Origin: Deltaproteobacteria bacterium
Lineage (GTDB): Bacteria > Bdellovibrionota > FAC87 > UBA2466
Length of the DNA stretch: 64,000 nt
Direction of reading: 5' to 3'
Assembly (NCBI GenBank): GCA_016196825.1
Contig: JACPWY010000010.1
Coordinates: 1-64,000 of the forward strand
A program made the translations under genes and the position numbers. Position 1 is the first letter of the stretch; the number at the start of each line of letters is the position of its first letter. Positions 29,453 to 40,780 of this stretch are shown here, one piece after another. The notes beneath the pieces were generated by a model. The model saw nothing but the letters and a program-made list of their open reading frames with translations, did not search any database and was not told the origin of the DNA.

Positions 29453-30907
29453 CTAGATCTGGTCGAAAAGGGGCAACTGCACGACGCCATCAAAAAGAGA
29501 GGCGTCAAACGGCGGCTTCTCGGGATCGAGGGTCAGTAGAAATCGACGCATCCCCGAGTGGCTCGCTTTGAGGATTCGCGCAGCGTCAGTGGAGGAGATC
29601 TTTTCCACCTTCGGAGAAAAGAGGATGGCCTCAGGCTTATGGAAATGGGTGAGGGTGATGGCCTCGACTCCATCCCTGGCGAAGAGCACCTCGGAGAATT
29701 GCTGAGAGAAGGAGTGCCGATAGAGCTCCCGGTTTTCCGGTGCGGGGTCCACAATGAGAACCCTCCCTTTGTGCGTTGCACCCGGAGGGGCGCTCACCAC
29801 GTGGGGAAAGAGCGCAAAAAAACTCGACCCTTCGCCTTCGCGGCTGCTCACCCAGATATTGCCATCGTGGAGCTGCGCAATCTGCTTGGCGACCGTGAGG
29901 CCAAGCCCCCGTCCATCGCCTCGACCGGCCCCGCGAATTTGAGAAAAGCGGTTAAAGATTCCGGCGATCTCTTTCTCGGGAATGCCTTTTCCTTCATCGC
30001 GAAGAGTAACTAGGACCATTGGGTAGGGAGGATCGTTTTTACGGCGCCCCTGAAATGGCTCGACTCTCAAAAAGATCTTCTTGCCCGCCTGCGTGAACTT
30101 CACGGCGTTGGTAAAAATATTCTGGAGCATTTGGCGCACGCGATCGGGATCGATGAGCGCCGCCCAGGTAGGGACCTGGTTGTCATATTCGAGACAGATA
30201 TTTTTCTGTTCGGCCTGGAGTTTGTAGTCCTTATAGAAGTCCTCGAAGAAAGTTCCCAAAGCGACGAGCTGATAGTCCGGCTGCAGCCCCTGCTCGTAGC
30301 TCATCACGTCGAGTAAATCGTCGACAAGAGTGAGGGCGTGGCTCGCCTGTCGCTCGGCTCGCACCATGAGCTCGCGCTGCAGTTCACTAAGCGCCCCTTT
30401 GTCACCCAATGCCATTTTCAAACTAGCGCGAATGAGCCCAATGGGTGAACGAAGGTCGTGAGCACAGACGCCGAGAAACTCTTCGCGCTGTTTGAGAATC
30501 GTTTCGGCTTTGGCGTTTTCGAGAGCGCGAGAGGCTGTGAATCGACGCTCTTCGGCCTGGTGCAATCTCATTCGCAGGCGATCTAACGCCCCCTCTTCAA
30601 CCGGTACAATCACATCATCGATAGCTGGTTCGGTCCACGGCGAGCCTTTCTTTCTCACCCACAGGATTGCGCTGGTGGAAAGGGCTGTATCTGGTGTGGC
30701 CCGAATCGCTCGGGCCAGATCCGCCGTCCAGTCGGAGTCACCGGATTGAATCAAAATGGCGGAAGCTCCGGCTAGAGGAGAAAGGTCGGAAATCGAATTC
30801 AGCGCCACAGTGGTGACGGTCCAATCCTTGAGGCTGTCGAGAAGAGCACGCACAGCCTTCTGTGGGATGCGGGTCACGACGCAGAGGGTTTTTTGGCCGA
30901 CAGACAT
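29453..30907 (-). CDS. Sensor histidine kinase with C-terminal degenerate receiver-like domain
   Basis: CAHDLRSPIGLIRASL (H box), NAVKFTQAGK (N box), DEGKGIPE, GRGLGLTVAKQI; C-terminal RVLIVDPAPENRELY. Confidence 0.88.
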   Translation of the reverse strand: MSVGQKTLCVVTRIPQKAVRALLDSLKDWTVTTVALNSISDLSPLAGASAILIQSGDSDWTADLARAIRATPDTALSTSAILWVRKKGSPWTEPAIDDVIVPVEEGALDRLRMRLHQAEERRFTASRALENAKAETILKQREEFLGVCAHDLRSPIGLIRASLKMALGDKGALSELQRELMVRAERQASHALTLVDDLLDVMSYEQGLQPDYQLVALGTFFEDFYKDYKLQAEQKNICLEYDNQVPTWAALIDPDRVRQMLQNIFTNAVKFTQAGKKIFLRVEPFQGRRKNDPPYPMVLVTLRDEGKGIPEKEIAGIFNRFSQIRGAGRGDGRGLGLTVAKQIAQLHDGNIWVSSREGEGSSFFALFPHVVSAPPGATHKGRVLIVDPAPENRELYRHSFSQQFSEVLFARDGVEAITLTHFHKPEAILFSPKVEKISSTDAARILKASHSGMRRFLLTLDPEKPPFDASLFDGVVQLPLFDQI

Positions 30908-30938
30908 TCACTGTCTTATCGGCAAAATGGAGGCGGTC

Positions 30939-31205
30939 CTAGAACCGACGGTGGTGTCGGCGGTGGTGGTGACGGTGGTGTCTGTTGTGATGGCGCCGGT
31001 GATGCCGACGATGGGAAGTAATGATGCGCTCGGCCGGTTCAACAGGCACAAAAACTGTCCCTTCCGTGATGGCCGCTGAGGCCACAAGCTGCATGTCTTG
31101 GGGCGCAGCATATCCAGCCGGCGTATGGAGCGCGATCGTTTCCGTGTTGTGAGAACAGGCTACGCAGAGAAGAATGGACACCAAGAATGATACGCTGCAT
31201 TGCAT
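30939..31205 (-). CDS. Small lipoprotein with His/Arg-rich C-terminal tail
   Basis: SILLCVACSH lipobox-like; tail SHRRHHRRHHNRHHRHHHRRHHRRF. Confidence 0.55.
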   Translation of the reverse strand: MQCSVSFLVSILLCVACSHNTETIALHTPAGYAAPQDMQLVASAAITEGTVFVPVEPAERIITSHRRHHRRHHNRHHRHHHRRHHRRF

Positions 31206-31347
31206 TGAAATACCCCCTACGGAGAAAGCAGCCCCGCCAGGGTTCACCAATGCAACCCCTATTCCAGGGCGAGACTGTGGTTGGCGTCACCCGAGATCAA
31301 CAACTTAGAACAGATTGCTGGCCCAATTTTGGCACGCTGCGACGCTT

Positions 31348-32631
31348 TTAGCCGGCCTTCTGAAAGGCCTCGTCGAGTTTCTTGAGATATCGGTGGGTCC
31401 GAACGTCGAGCTGAGCGTCCGGACGAATCTGCTCCTTCACCTCGCCGTAGAAGGATTTCCCCTTCTCCTTGCCCAATAGCTCAATGAGAAGCGTGGCCGA
31501 ACGGATACGGTTATCACCATAGGAGGCCTTGTAGGCGGCCCGCGCCGCTTCGGAGGCCTCGTCCCTTTTTCCCATTCCCTTCAAAAGATTCGAGGCCTGG
31601 AAATGGAACGTGAACTCGTCCGGAAATCTGCCACGGTATTCATTCGCCAAGGCAAGGGCGCCGGCCTTGTCACCCGCGCTGGCCAGACAACTGATGCGTT
31701 CGAGGGTGTAACCCCGCGCCGCCGATCCCTTGGGCAATTGCTTTGCTAGAGCTTCAAGCATCTTGGCCGCCACTAACCAAGCCGCTTTGGCGCCAATCTC
31801 GTCACCCATCTTCTCCATAAGATCAGCTCGAATCTCGGCAAGGTCTGTCGGAACAAGTCCGACCATCTCCAGTCGAGGGTGCTTAAGGACAGCGGCATAC
31901 TCGGCGAGGACCGGAGTGAGCACGGTCTTGGCGGCGTCCGCGGGTGGCGTCGCCAGCTCTACCCATTCGGCTGCCCACACAAAAACAAACGGGGATTTCG
32001 GCATCGTCTTGAGGAGTTCTCGATAGCCCGCTGCGCGCTTTCCTTCGTCCTTCAGCTTTCTCACCCGGTAAGTCCGCAAGGCATGGTAGCGAAAATCACC
32101 TGGCTTGAGATGCTTCTCTAGCCGTTGGAAGGCCTTCTCCGCACAACCGTCATCACCCTTTTCGCCACAGGTGAAGGCACAATGCCAGATCGACTCAGTG
32201 GTGCGCCCGCGGCAGGCCTGGTCGAGGTCCAGATCGCGATTGTCATAGACCCAATTCATTGTGCGGACGAAATCACGCGCCTGGCGCAATCCAACGATGC
32301 GATAAATCTCGTTCCCCTGAGGAGTTGCAAAAACGACCGTAGGATACCCGCCCACGTGATAACGATCCTTTAACGTCCACGAGGCAGGCTTGTCAGCGTC
32401 CACCTTCAGAAGAACAAAATGCTTGGCTGAGCGAAGAAACGGCGCTGACTCAAAGACCGATTCTTCCAGCTCGTTGCAGGGAGGACACCAGATGCCGAAA
32501 AAGCTGATGAGGAGCGGTCGCTTTTCCTGTTTGGCCCGAGCTAGCGAAGCCTCGACATCGGTTGAGAAGCTCGCCGCCCCCCACGCAAACGAAGACGCGA
32601 CGAACATAAACATCACGAAACTATTTCGCAC
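31348..32631 (-). CDS. Secreted thioredoxin-fold protein with TPR-like C-terminal region
   Basis: LLISFFGIWCPPCNELEESVF, GGYPTVVFATPQG; signal sequence upstream. Confidence 0.75.
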   Translation of the reverse strand: MRNSFVMFMFVASSFAWGAASFSTDVEASLARAKQEKRPLLISFFGIWCPPCNELEESVFESAPFLRSAKHFVLLKVDADKPASWTLKDRYHVGGYPTVVFATPQGNEIYRIVGLRQARDFVRTMNWVYDNRDLDLDQACRGRTTESIWHCAFTCGEKGDDGCAEKAFQRLEKHLKPGDFRYHALRTYRVRKLKDEGKRAAGYRELLKTMPKSPFVFVWAAEWVELATPPADAAKTVLTPVLAEYAAVLKHPRLEMVGLVPTDLAEIRADLMEKMGDEIGAKAAWLVAAKMLEALAKQLPKGSAARGYTLERISCLASAGDKAGALALANEYRGRFPDEFTFHFQASNLLKGMGKRDEASEAARAAYKASYGDNRIRSATLLIELLGKEKGKSFYGEVKEQIRPDAQLDVRTHRYLKKLDEAFQKAG

Positions 32632-33226
32632 TGGGGGCTCCTTTGTTTGAACTCGAGAGGAGCCTCGCGATATTGCTCGTGTGTCGGCCAATCACGATGA
32701 TGGCAATCAGACCCACAAAGATTGCGATGGGCCGTGGGGGAGCCGCAATGTAGGTATAGATGATAATTGTCACGACACCGGCTAAAGACCCAAGAGCGCT
32801 GATTCGCGTGATTGCCAGTACGAGAGCATAAACACCAGCTGCAATCGCCGCCCCAATGGGTAAAACGGCGGCCACACAACCCAAACTTGTCGCGACCCCT
32901 TTGCCACCCTTGAATTTCAGAAAGGGGCTGTAGCAATGACCCAAAACCAAACTCACGCCCAGACAGACAGTGATCGCGACATCATCGGAGAAAAGAAGAA
33001 GCGCAAAGTGGACCGGGAGAAAGCCTTTGAGAAGATCGACTCCAAAAACGAGTATTCCCGCGCGCCACCCGAAGGCCCGGGTGACGTTGGTCGCCCCAAT
33101 GTTGCCGCTGCCGATCTCGCGAACATCGATGCCAAACTTGCGCCGCGAAACAATCACGCCGGTGGGAATGCCTCCGATCAGAAAACCAATTACGACTGCG
33201 ACGGGATAGTAGAGGTCTGGCGCCAT
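32621..33226 (-). CDS. plsY: Glycerol-3-phosphate acyltransferase
   Basis: IGSGNIGATNVTRAFG, LGHCYSPFLKFKGGKGVATSLG. Confidence 0.92.
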   Translation of the reverse strand: MAPDLYYPVAVVIGFLIGGIPTGVIVSRRKFGIDVREIGSGNIGATNVTRAFGWRAGILVFGVDLLKGFLPVHFALLLFSDDVAITVCLGVSLVLGHCYSPFLKFKGGKGVATSLGCVAAVLPIGAAIAAGVYALVLAITRISALGSLAGVVTIIIYTYIAAPPRPIAIFVGLIAIIVIGRHTSNIARLLSSSNKGAPSAK

Positions 33227-33227
33227 C

Positions 33228-34199
<972 letters not shown>

Positions 34200-35642
34200 C
34201 TACTGGGAATCGAGGAGTTTCTTGACCAACTCGTTGAGAACCCCGGGGTTGGCTTGCCCCTTGGTCTCCTTCATAACCTGCCCCACGAAGAACCCCAGTA
34301 GTTTGGTTTTGCCGTTTTTGTATTCAACCACCTGACTGGTGTTCGCCTCAATCACTTTCTGAATCACCTTTTCTAGCTGCTTCGCGTCACTAATCTGGCG
34401 GAGACCCTTTTCATTGAGGATCGTCTCGGGAGCCTTTGCGGTGGCAAACATCGCTTCAAATACGGTCTTGGCGATCTTGCCGCTAATTTCATTCGAGTCG
34501 ATTCGACGGATCAGATCGGCGAGGTGTTCCGTCGAGACAGGACTCTGATCAATTTCCACCGAGGCCGCATTGAGCCGACCCAGAAGCTCATTCATCACCC
34601 AATTGGCTGAGGCTTTGGCGTTTTGAGAAAGATTCGTCACGGTTTCAAAGTATTGGGCCAACTCCTGGGCCGCCGTGAGGACCGAAGCATCATACGGCGA
34701 GAGCCCATAACTTTCTTGAAATCGCTCCGACTTCTGCTGGGGTAATTCCGGGAGCTGCTTTCGAATCTCATTCTGCCAATCGGTCGTGATTTCTAAAGGA
34801 GCGAGATCAGGCTCGGGGAAATAGCGGTAGTCGGCAGCCCCCTCTTTCAAGCGCATGAGTTCGGTAGTCCCCTTAGCGGCATTCCAACCACGTGTCTGCT
34901 GCTGAATCACCTCTCCCAATTCGATCATTTCCACCTGGCGATCGATTTCATAGTCGATCGCCTTTTCGACGTACCGGAATGAGTTGATGTTCTTCAGCTC
35001 AACCTTGGTACCAAATTCCTGAGCCCCTTTGAGCCTCACTGAAATATTGGCATCACAGCGGAAATTACCCTCTTCCAAATTGCCGTCGCACACTTGGGTG
35101 TACCGGAGAATATTTCTGAGAGCCCGCAAATACTGCCCGGCCTCGAAGGCCGTCCGCATGTCGGGCTCGCTCACCATTTCAATGAGGGGCACACAGGCTC
35201 GGTTGAGATCCACGCGCGTTCCATGGCCGTGGTGCGTGGACTTACCCACGTCCTCCTCAAAATGGATGCGAGTGAGTTTCACTCCTCGCTGAGTTCCGTC
35301 TTTCAACTGTATCGGCACTTCGCCACCCGTGCAAAACGGCTGTTCGTACTGGCTGATCTGATACCCCTTCGGCAGATCTGGATAAAAATAGTTCTTCCGG
35401 GCAAAGATGCTGACCGGGTGGATGGTACTATTGAGCGCAAGCCCCACCCGAACACCCAGCTCAATCGCGTGCCGATTCACGACGGGAAGCGCTCCAGGCT
35501 GTCCGGTGCAGACGGGACAGATTTTAGTGTTGGGCTCCGCTCCAAACACGTTGGGACAGCTACAAAACATTTTAGAGCTCGTGAGGAGCTGAGCGTGCAC
35601 CTCGAGACCGATGACCGCTTCGTATTTGTCGCGCGCGCTCAT
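34200..35642 (-). CDS. gatB: Asp/Glu-tRNA amidotransferase subunit B
   Basis: YEAVIGLEVHAQLLTSSKMFCSCPN; YFYPDLPKGYQISQYEQPF; FRCDANISVR. Confidence 0.97.
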   Translation of the reverse strand: MSARDKYEAVIGLEVHAQLLTSSKMFCSCPNVFGAEPNTKICPVCTGQPGALPVVNRHAIELGVRVGLALNSTIHPVSIFARKNYFYPDLPKGYQISQYEQPFCTGGEVPIQLKDGTQRGVKLTRIHFEEDVGKSTHHGHGTRVDLNRACVPLIEMVSEPDMRTAFEAGQYLRALRNILRYTQVCDGNLEEGNFRCDANISVRLKGAQEFGTKVELKNINSFRYVEKAIDYEIDRQVEMIELGEVIQQQTRGWNAAKGTTELMRLKEGAADYRYFPEPDLAPLEITTDWQNEIRKQLPELPQQKSERFQESYGLSPYDASVLTAAQELAQYFETVTNLSQNAKASANWVMNELLGRLNAASVEIDQSPVSTEHLADLIRRIDSNEISGKIAKTVFEAMFATAKAPETILNEKGLRQISDAKQLEKVIQKVIEANTSQVVEYKNGKTKLLGFFVGQVMKETKGQANPGVLNELVKKLLDSQ

Positions 35643-37084
35643 TTCGCACCCGCCCGCGGAAAGTGTCCGCGCAATTTTTCGAATTGATGCGCGATCGAAA
35701 AGAGTGAGGCCTCGTCGTAAGAGCGGCCAATCAGCTGAAGTCCGATGGGCAGCTTTTTGTCGTCGAGACCGCACGGGATCGAGATCCCGGGAAGCCCCGC
35801 GAGATTTACGGGCAGTGTGAAAACATCGGAAAGATACATTGTGATGGGATCATCGACCTTCTCACCGATGCGAAAGGCGGTGCAAGGTGAAGTGGGCACG
35901 GCGATGGTGTCGCACTTCTGGAACCCATCTTCGAAATCTTTCTTCAGAAGCGCACGCACCTGATTGGCGCGAGTGTAGAACGCATCGAAGTAACCGGCGC
36001 TCAAGGCATAGGTTCCGAGCATGATGCGAAGCTTGACCTCTTTGCCAAACCCTTCCCCGCGACTCCGGGAATAGAGAGACTCAACAGAGTCGACCCCCTT
36101 TGCTCGGTGTCCGTAGTGGACGCCGTCGTAGCGCGCGAGATTGCTGCTCGCCTCCGACGGCGCAAGGATGTAGTAGGTCGAAAGTCCGTAGCGAGCGTGG
36201 GGAATCGCCACATCGACAATCTTCGCTCCGGCCGCTTTCATGGTCGCTAAGGCCGCCTCGAATGATTTCAAAACCTCGGGATCCACTCCCTCAAGCCAAT
36301 CCCTCGCCACCCCGATGGTGGTCGCGTTGAGGGTCTTCGAGTTGAGCCGGCCGGTGTAGCTGCCCACCGTCGATTGGGAGGTGGTTGCATCACGGGGATC
36401 AAACCCAGCCATGACCTCGAGAAGACGGGCGTTGTCCCAGACGCAGTTTCCAAAGGGACCCACCTGATCGAGCGAGCTCGCGTAGGCCACGACACCGAAA
36501 CGACTGACGCGGCCATAGCTGGGCTTCATGCCGACTATTCCGCAGAGACTCGCTGGCTGACGAATGGAGCCCCCCGTGTCGGTGCCCAAAGCCCCGAGGC
36601 ACAGATTAGCGGCCACGGCCGCCGCCGAACCGCCACTCGATCCGCCCGGCACGCGCGTCTCATCCCACGGATTCTTCACAACTCCATAGGCACTGGATTC
36701 ATTCGAAGAGCCCATCGCAAATTCATCACAATTGGTTTTCCCGATGACGATTGCACCGGCCGCCTCGAGCCGTTCTACGGTGGTCGCCGTATAGGGCGAA
36801 CGATACCCTTCCAGGATTTTAGAGCCGGCGGTCGCGGACCAGCCCTTCACCAAGATGTTGTCCTTGATCGCGATGGGAATGCCGTAAAGGGGAAGGTTTT
36901 CCATCTGCCCCGCGCATCCATCGAGTTCCTTCGCTCGAGCGATGACTTTTTCCTTCAGCACCTCCAGGTAGGCGTTGAACTTCGGGTTCGTGCTTTCAAT
37001 GCGGTCCAAGAAATCGCCAGCGACTGTCGACGGCTGGGTGGCTTTTTTCTTGTAGCCTTCCAGGAGCTCCTGAATCGTATTCAT
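35639..37084 (-). CDS. gatA: Asp/Glu-tRNA amidotransferase subunit A
   Basis: Amidase signature GSSGGSAAAVAANLCLGALGTDTGGSIRQPASLCGIVGMKPSYGRVSRFG. Confidence 0.97.
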   Translation of the reverse strand: MNTIQELLEGYKKKATQPSTVAGDFLDRIESTNPKFNAYLEVLKEKVIARAKELDGCAGQMENLPLYGIPIAIKDNILVKGWSATAGSKILEGYRSPYTATTVERLEAAGAIVIGKTNCDEFAMGSSNESSAYGVVKNPWDETRVPGGSSGGSAAAVAANLCLGALGTDTGGSIRQPASLCGIVGMKPSYGRVSRFGVVAYASSLDQVGPFGNCVWDNARLLEVMAGFDPRDATTSQSTVGSYTGRLNSKTLNATTIGVARDWLEGVDPEVLKSFEAALATMKAAGAKIVDVAIPHARYGLSTYYILAPSEASSNLARYDGVHYGHRAKGVDSVESLYSRSRGEGFGKEVKLRIMLGTYALSAGYFDAFYTRANQVRALLKKDFEDGFQKCDTIAVPTSPCTAFRIGEKVDDPITMYLSDVFTLPVNLAGLPGISIPCGLDDKKLPIGLQLIGRSYDEASLFSIAHQFEKLRGHFPRAGAK

Positions 37085-37374
37085 GTCTCCTTCTCCAAAA
37101 CGGTCGGCAGAAGAAACTGATTCTCTTCGGCGAGCGGCGCATTGGCGACAATCGCCTCACGATCCGGCCACTGCCTCGCCTCATCCTCGCGAAACCGAGG
37201 CGCATCGAGCGGCACATGGCGAACAAATGCCCCCTTGGGAAGGGAAAGGGAATCGAGGTCCTTCATGTATTCAATCACGCGGCCGAGCCGTTTTTGGTAT
37301 TCGGCGACCTCGGCATCGGTGAGCGACAGACGCGCGAGCTGAGCTATCTTAAGAACCTCTTGCCGAGTGAGCAT
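37081..37374 (-). CDS. gatC: Asp/Glu-tRNA amidotransferase subunit C
   Basis: MLTRQEVLKIAQLARLSLTDAEVAEYQKRLGRVIEYMKDLDSL; adjacent to gatA. Confidence 0.92.
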   Translation of the reverse strand: MLTRQEVLKIAQLARLSLTDAEVAEYQKRLGRVIEYMKDLDSLSLPKGAFVRHVPLDAPRFREDEARQWPDREAIVANAPLAEENQFLLPTVLEKET

Positions 37375-37456
37375 GGGGGGTACCATACCTGGGGGCGGAG
37401 TCCGCGGCAATAACCGGCCACGAGTGCACCGGACGGCCGAGGCGCCTAGCCGGCCC

Positions 37457-38329
37457 TCACCAGTAGTCGAGCGCTTGGCGATCGACCCAAGGGACGGCGG
37501 CGTTGCGGATCATGGGGATCTTGTTGGGGGCCACCCGATCTTCCACCCAGAATCGAGCGGAGGGAAGCCCATGGAGAACCGCCTGGTTCACTAGGAAATT
37601 GATGCAGTGGCTGCACTGGCCATCGAGAACCATCCCCTCTTCATTGCCGGAGACAAAATTGGGGATAGAGGCGATGGGGTGAAGTTTGCCTGAGTGCTCG
37701 CCTATCCAGAAGATCTCCGTGGGGAGACGCTTCTGTGTCAGCTCCGAGAAATACCGAAACCGCTCGATGTGCCAGTCGAGATAAAGCTCATCGTATTCAA
37801 CGGTCACACCCGGTTTCGTTAGAAACTCCTTACGGTTGGCCAGCTCCTTCACGAAAGACTTCGAATCAAGCGCGGTCTCGAGCCCCCTCCGGTCCACCGC
37901 CTGAGCAGAAAGGATGTTCTCCCTCATCGAAAAGGACTCATACCCCAGCTTTTCATAGTAGGAGGGCCTCAGATCGGAAAACAGGATCGAAAGGGCACTC
38001 GGGTTTTTCGACAGGACCGTGCTCAAAAGTTTTCGCGCGTGGTCATGTCCCCTTTGATCGGGGGGAGTGTAGACCGAGGCGATGTGATAGCCGGTCACAA
38101 TCTCTTTTCCACTGCGAAACTTGACTTCGAAGGTGTCGAGCGAGGTGAGAAGATTGCCATCATTGTTGCGGGCGAGCCAGGTGATGATTTTTGCCTTCCC
38201 AAAGGGATGGGCGTAAAGACGGATGTTTCGTTCAGCGTATTGGGCGGTCGAAAGTGGGCCGCCCCAAAGCTCAGAGCGGGGCCGGGCCAGTGCCAAACGA
38301 TCTAGATCTTCCGCAATCTCGATGATCAT
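37457..38329 (-). CDS. GNAT-type acetyltransferase domain protein
   Basis: HIASVYTPPDQRGHDHARKLLSTVL and FSDLRPSYYEKLGYESF motifs. Confidence 0.65.
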   Translation of the reverse strand: MIIEIAEDLDRLALARPRSELWGGPLSTAQYAERNIRLYAHPFGKAKIITWLARNNDGNLLTSLDTFEVKFRSGKEIVTGYHIASVYTPPDQRGHDHARKLLSTVLSKNPSALSILFSDLRPSYYEKLGYESFSMRENILSAQAVDRRGLETALDSKSFVKELANRKEFLTKPGVTVEYDELYLDWHIERFRYFSELTQKRLPTEIFWIGEHSGKLHPIASIPNFVSGNEEGMVLDGQCSHCINFLVNQAVLHGLPSARFWVEDRVAPNKIPMIRNAAVPWVDRQALDYW

Positions 38330-40620
38330 ACTTCTCTCAGCTGCGTGAATTTCCGCGAGATCTTTTTCGTCCCTCGGCCCCGAAACTCCACGACGATCTT
38401 ATCGTCGCCCAGGACCTGACGAACTATTCCCAATCCGAAGATCGGGTGCTCCACTTTACTGCCCGCTCGCAGGTCCTCGTCGTCGGACGGGCCCTGTTCG
38501 AACCCCGGATCAAAGTCGCCCACCTGACTATATTCCTCACCATGGGCCGATCGCGGGGGTAGACCCGGGCGGTCGAGATAGTGGCGACGACGGGTGAAGT
38601 AGTCGGCCTTCTTGGTCTCAAGATATTCCTTGGGAATCTCCTCGAGGAACCGGCTCTCAACTCGGAAGTGGCTCGTCCCAAAAACGGTGCGATTCTTGGC
38701 AAAATAAAGAAACAGGCGTTTGCGCGCGCGGGTCATGCCGACGTAAAGCAACCGGCGCTCCTCTTCAATATCCGACGGTTCGGCGGCGTCCCAACTGCGA
38801 ATATTCGGGAAGAGTTCTTCTTCCAGGCCCACAATGTGAACCCGGTCGAATTCCAGGCCCTTGGCCATGTGGATCGTCATGAGTTTGAGTGCTGGCGCCG
38901 TAGGATCATAGCGATCAAGATCGGAGACCAGCGCGATCTCTTCCAGATACGTCTCAAGGGTGATCTTCTTGTTGGGATCATCTCCTCCCGATCGCAATTC
39001 GTATTCGACGATGCCCTGTCGCAATTCAGCTAAGTTTTCGAGGCGACTCTGGGCCTCCACCGAATCTTCCTTCTGCAGAGAAGACCGGTAGTTGGTCTCC
39101 TCGAGCACCATATTCAGAAGATCACTCGGGAGAAGACTGGGCTTGGCGGCTCGGAGGCCAGCCATCAGGTTGTAGAATTCCAGAAGGGATTTGCGGCTTC
39201 TACCGAGATCCACCGTTATCGTCGGCTCGGGGCCCAACGATTTTTCGAGAAGGCTGAAAAGACTCACGCCGTAAACTCGGGCCTGGTCCATGAGGCGCTC
39301 AAGAGTCACGTTGCCTATGCCCCGCGGCGGAACATTCACAATCCGGCGAAAACTCACGTCGTCACTGGGGTTTGCGATGAGCTTAAGGTAGGCCAACGAA
39401 TCTTTCACTTCCAGCCGATCGTAGAATTTGAGGCCACCGTAGATCTGGTATTGGATGCCCTTGGTGCGCAAAACGTCTTCGATCACGCGTGATTGGGCAT
39501 TGGTCCGATAGAAAACCGCAATCTGATTCAATGACTCCCCTGCCGTCACGCCATTCAGAATGTCAGAGATGACCTTGAAGGCCTCGTCGTGCTCATCATA
39601 GGCCTCCGAGAGAAGAATCTTGTCCCCCTCGGTGTTGTTGGTAAAAAGGGTCTTATCGCGCCTCTCTGTATTATTGGCAATCACGCGGCTTGCCGCCTCG
39701 ATGATATTTCGAGTCGAGCGGTAGTTCTCCTCGAGCTTGAAGATCTTGGCGGCGGGGTAATCCTTTTCGAAATTCAAAATATTGGAAATGTCTGCGCCAC
39801 GCCAGCGATAGATCGATTGATCTTCGTCACCGACAACACAGATATTGCCGGCTGAAGAGACCAGTTTTTTCACGAGAAGATACTGACACCGGTTGGTGTC
39901 TTGGTACTCATCGACAAGGACGTGACCGAGGCGATCCTGAAAGGCCTTAAGCACATTGGGGTGCTCGGTGAAAAGCTTCACGGTCTGGAGAATCAGATCA
40001 CCAAAATCCATGGCCGCGGATTGCTTGAGAGCTTCCGTATAGCGGCTGAAGACTCTGAGAAACGCGTCTTCAAACGGGCCTCCGTAGGTCGATTTGTAAT
40101 TACTCGCATCGTAACCCTCGTTTTTGATTTTATTGATGCGCCCTTGAATCGATTTAGGCGAAAACGTCGTCTCGGAGACGTTGAGCTCGCGCATGCAGGC
40201 CTTCACGAGCGAAAGCTGATCGGAGTCATCGTAGATAGTGAAGTGGTTGGGGAATCCAAGAAAATGCCCGTGCGAACGGAGAATCCGAACGCAGGCCGAG
40301 TGGAATGTGCTCACCCACAGGTCCCTCTCTTCGAGGTGAATTCCCATTTCTTCGTTCAGAAGGGTGTGGACTCGGTGACGCATCTCGGCGGCCGCCTTAT
40401 TGGTGAACGTCACCGCGAAAATTTGTGTGGGATCAGCTTGGCGTGTCTGGATCAAATGGGCGATGCGCGAAGTGAGCACTCGCGTTTTCCCTGATCCGGC
40501 GCCAGCCAAGATCAAGATGGGGCCTGCCCCCCATTCAACGGCGGCTCGCTGAGGCCCATTCAGTTTCTGTAGATAATCCACAAGTGAACCAATATCGAAC
40601 AGCGTCTGACGCTGAGTCAA
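38326..40620 (-). CDS. UvrD/PcrA-family superfamily I DNA helicase
   Basis: LAGAGSGKTRVLTSRI; VDEYQDTN; VVGDEDQSIYRWRGAD; MTIHMAKGLEFDRV; YVGMTRARKRL; TTG start. Confidence 0.95.
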   Translation of the reverse strand: MTQRQTLFDIGSLVDYLQKLNGPQRAAVEWGAGPILILAGAGSGKTRVLTSRIAHLIQTRQADPTQIFAVTFTNKAAAEMRHRVHTLLNEEMGIHLEERDLWVSTFHSACVRILRSHGHFLGFPNHFTIYDDSDQLSLVKACMRELNVSETTFSPKSIQGRINKIKNEGYDASNYKSTYGGPFEDAFLRVFSRYTEALKQSAAMDFGDLILQTVKLFTEHPNVLKAFQDRLGHVLVDEYQDTNRCQYLLVKKLVSSAGNICVVGDEDQSIYRWRGADISNILNFEKDYPAAKIFKLEENYRSTRNIIEAASRVIANNTERRDKTLFTNNTEGDKILLSEAYDEHDEAFKVISDILNGVTAGESLNQIAVFYRTNAQSRVIEDVLRTKGIQYQIYGGLKFYDRLEVKDSLAYLKLIANPSDDVSFRRIVNVPPRGIGNVTLERLMDQARVYGVSLFSLLEKSLGPEPTITVDLGRSRKSLLEFYNLMAGLRAAKPSLLPSDLLNMVLEETNYRSSLQKEDSVEAQSRLENLAELRQGIVEYELRSGGDDPNKKITLETYLEEIALVSDLDRYDPTAPALKLMTIHMAKGLEFDRVHIVGLEEELFPNIRSWDAAEPSDIEEERRLLYVGMTRARKRLFLYFAKNRTVFGTSHFRVESRFLEEIPKEYLETKKADYFTRRRHYLDRPGLPPRSAHGEEYSQVGDFDPGFEQGPSDDEDLRAGSKVEHPIFGLGIVRQVLGDDKIVVEFRGRGTKKISRKFTQLREV

Positions 40621-40626
40621 ATGGGG

Positions 40627-40648
40627 TTACTAATGAGGTCATAAGTAA
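40627..40648 (+). repeat. Palindromic repeat TTACTAATGAGGTCATAAGTAA, copy upstream of the uvrD-family gene
   Basis: Same 22-mer as 58187-58208; one mismatch to 16929-16950. Confidence 0.8.
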
Positions 40649-40780
40649 GTAGACACTGCGATGGGCGCTAAGAACGCACCCGACTTCGTCAGCCGAAAAC
40701 AGAGGTCCTCCACGGCCCCATTGGGCCGCCTCCGGGCATGTCGAACATCTTACACACAGCTATCCATGCTGGACGCACAA

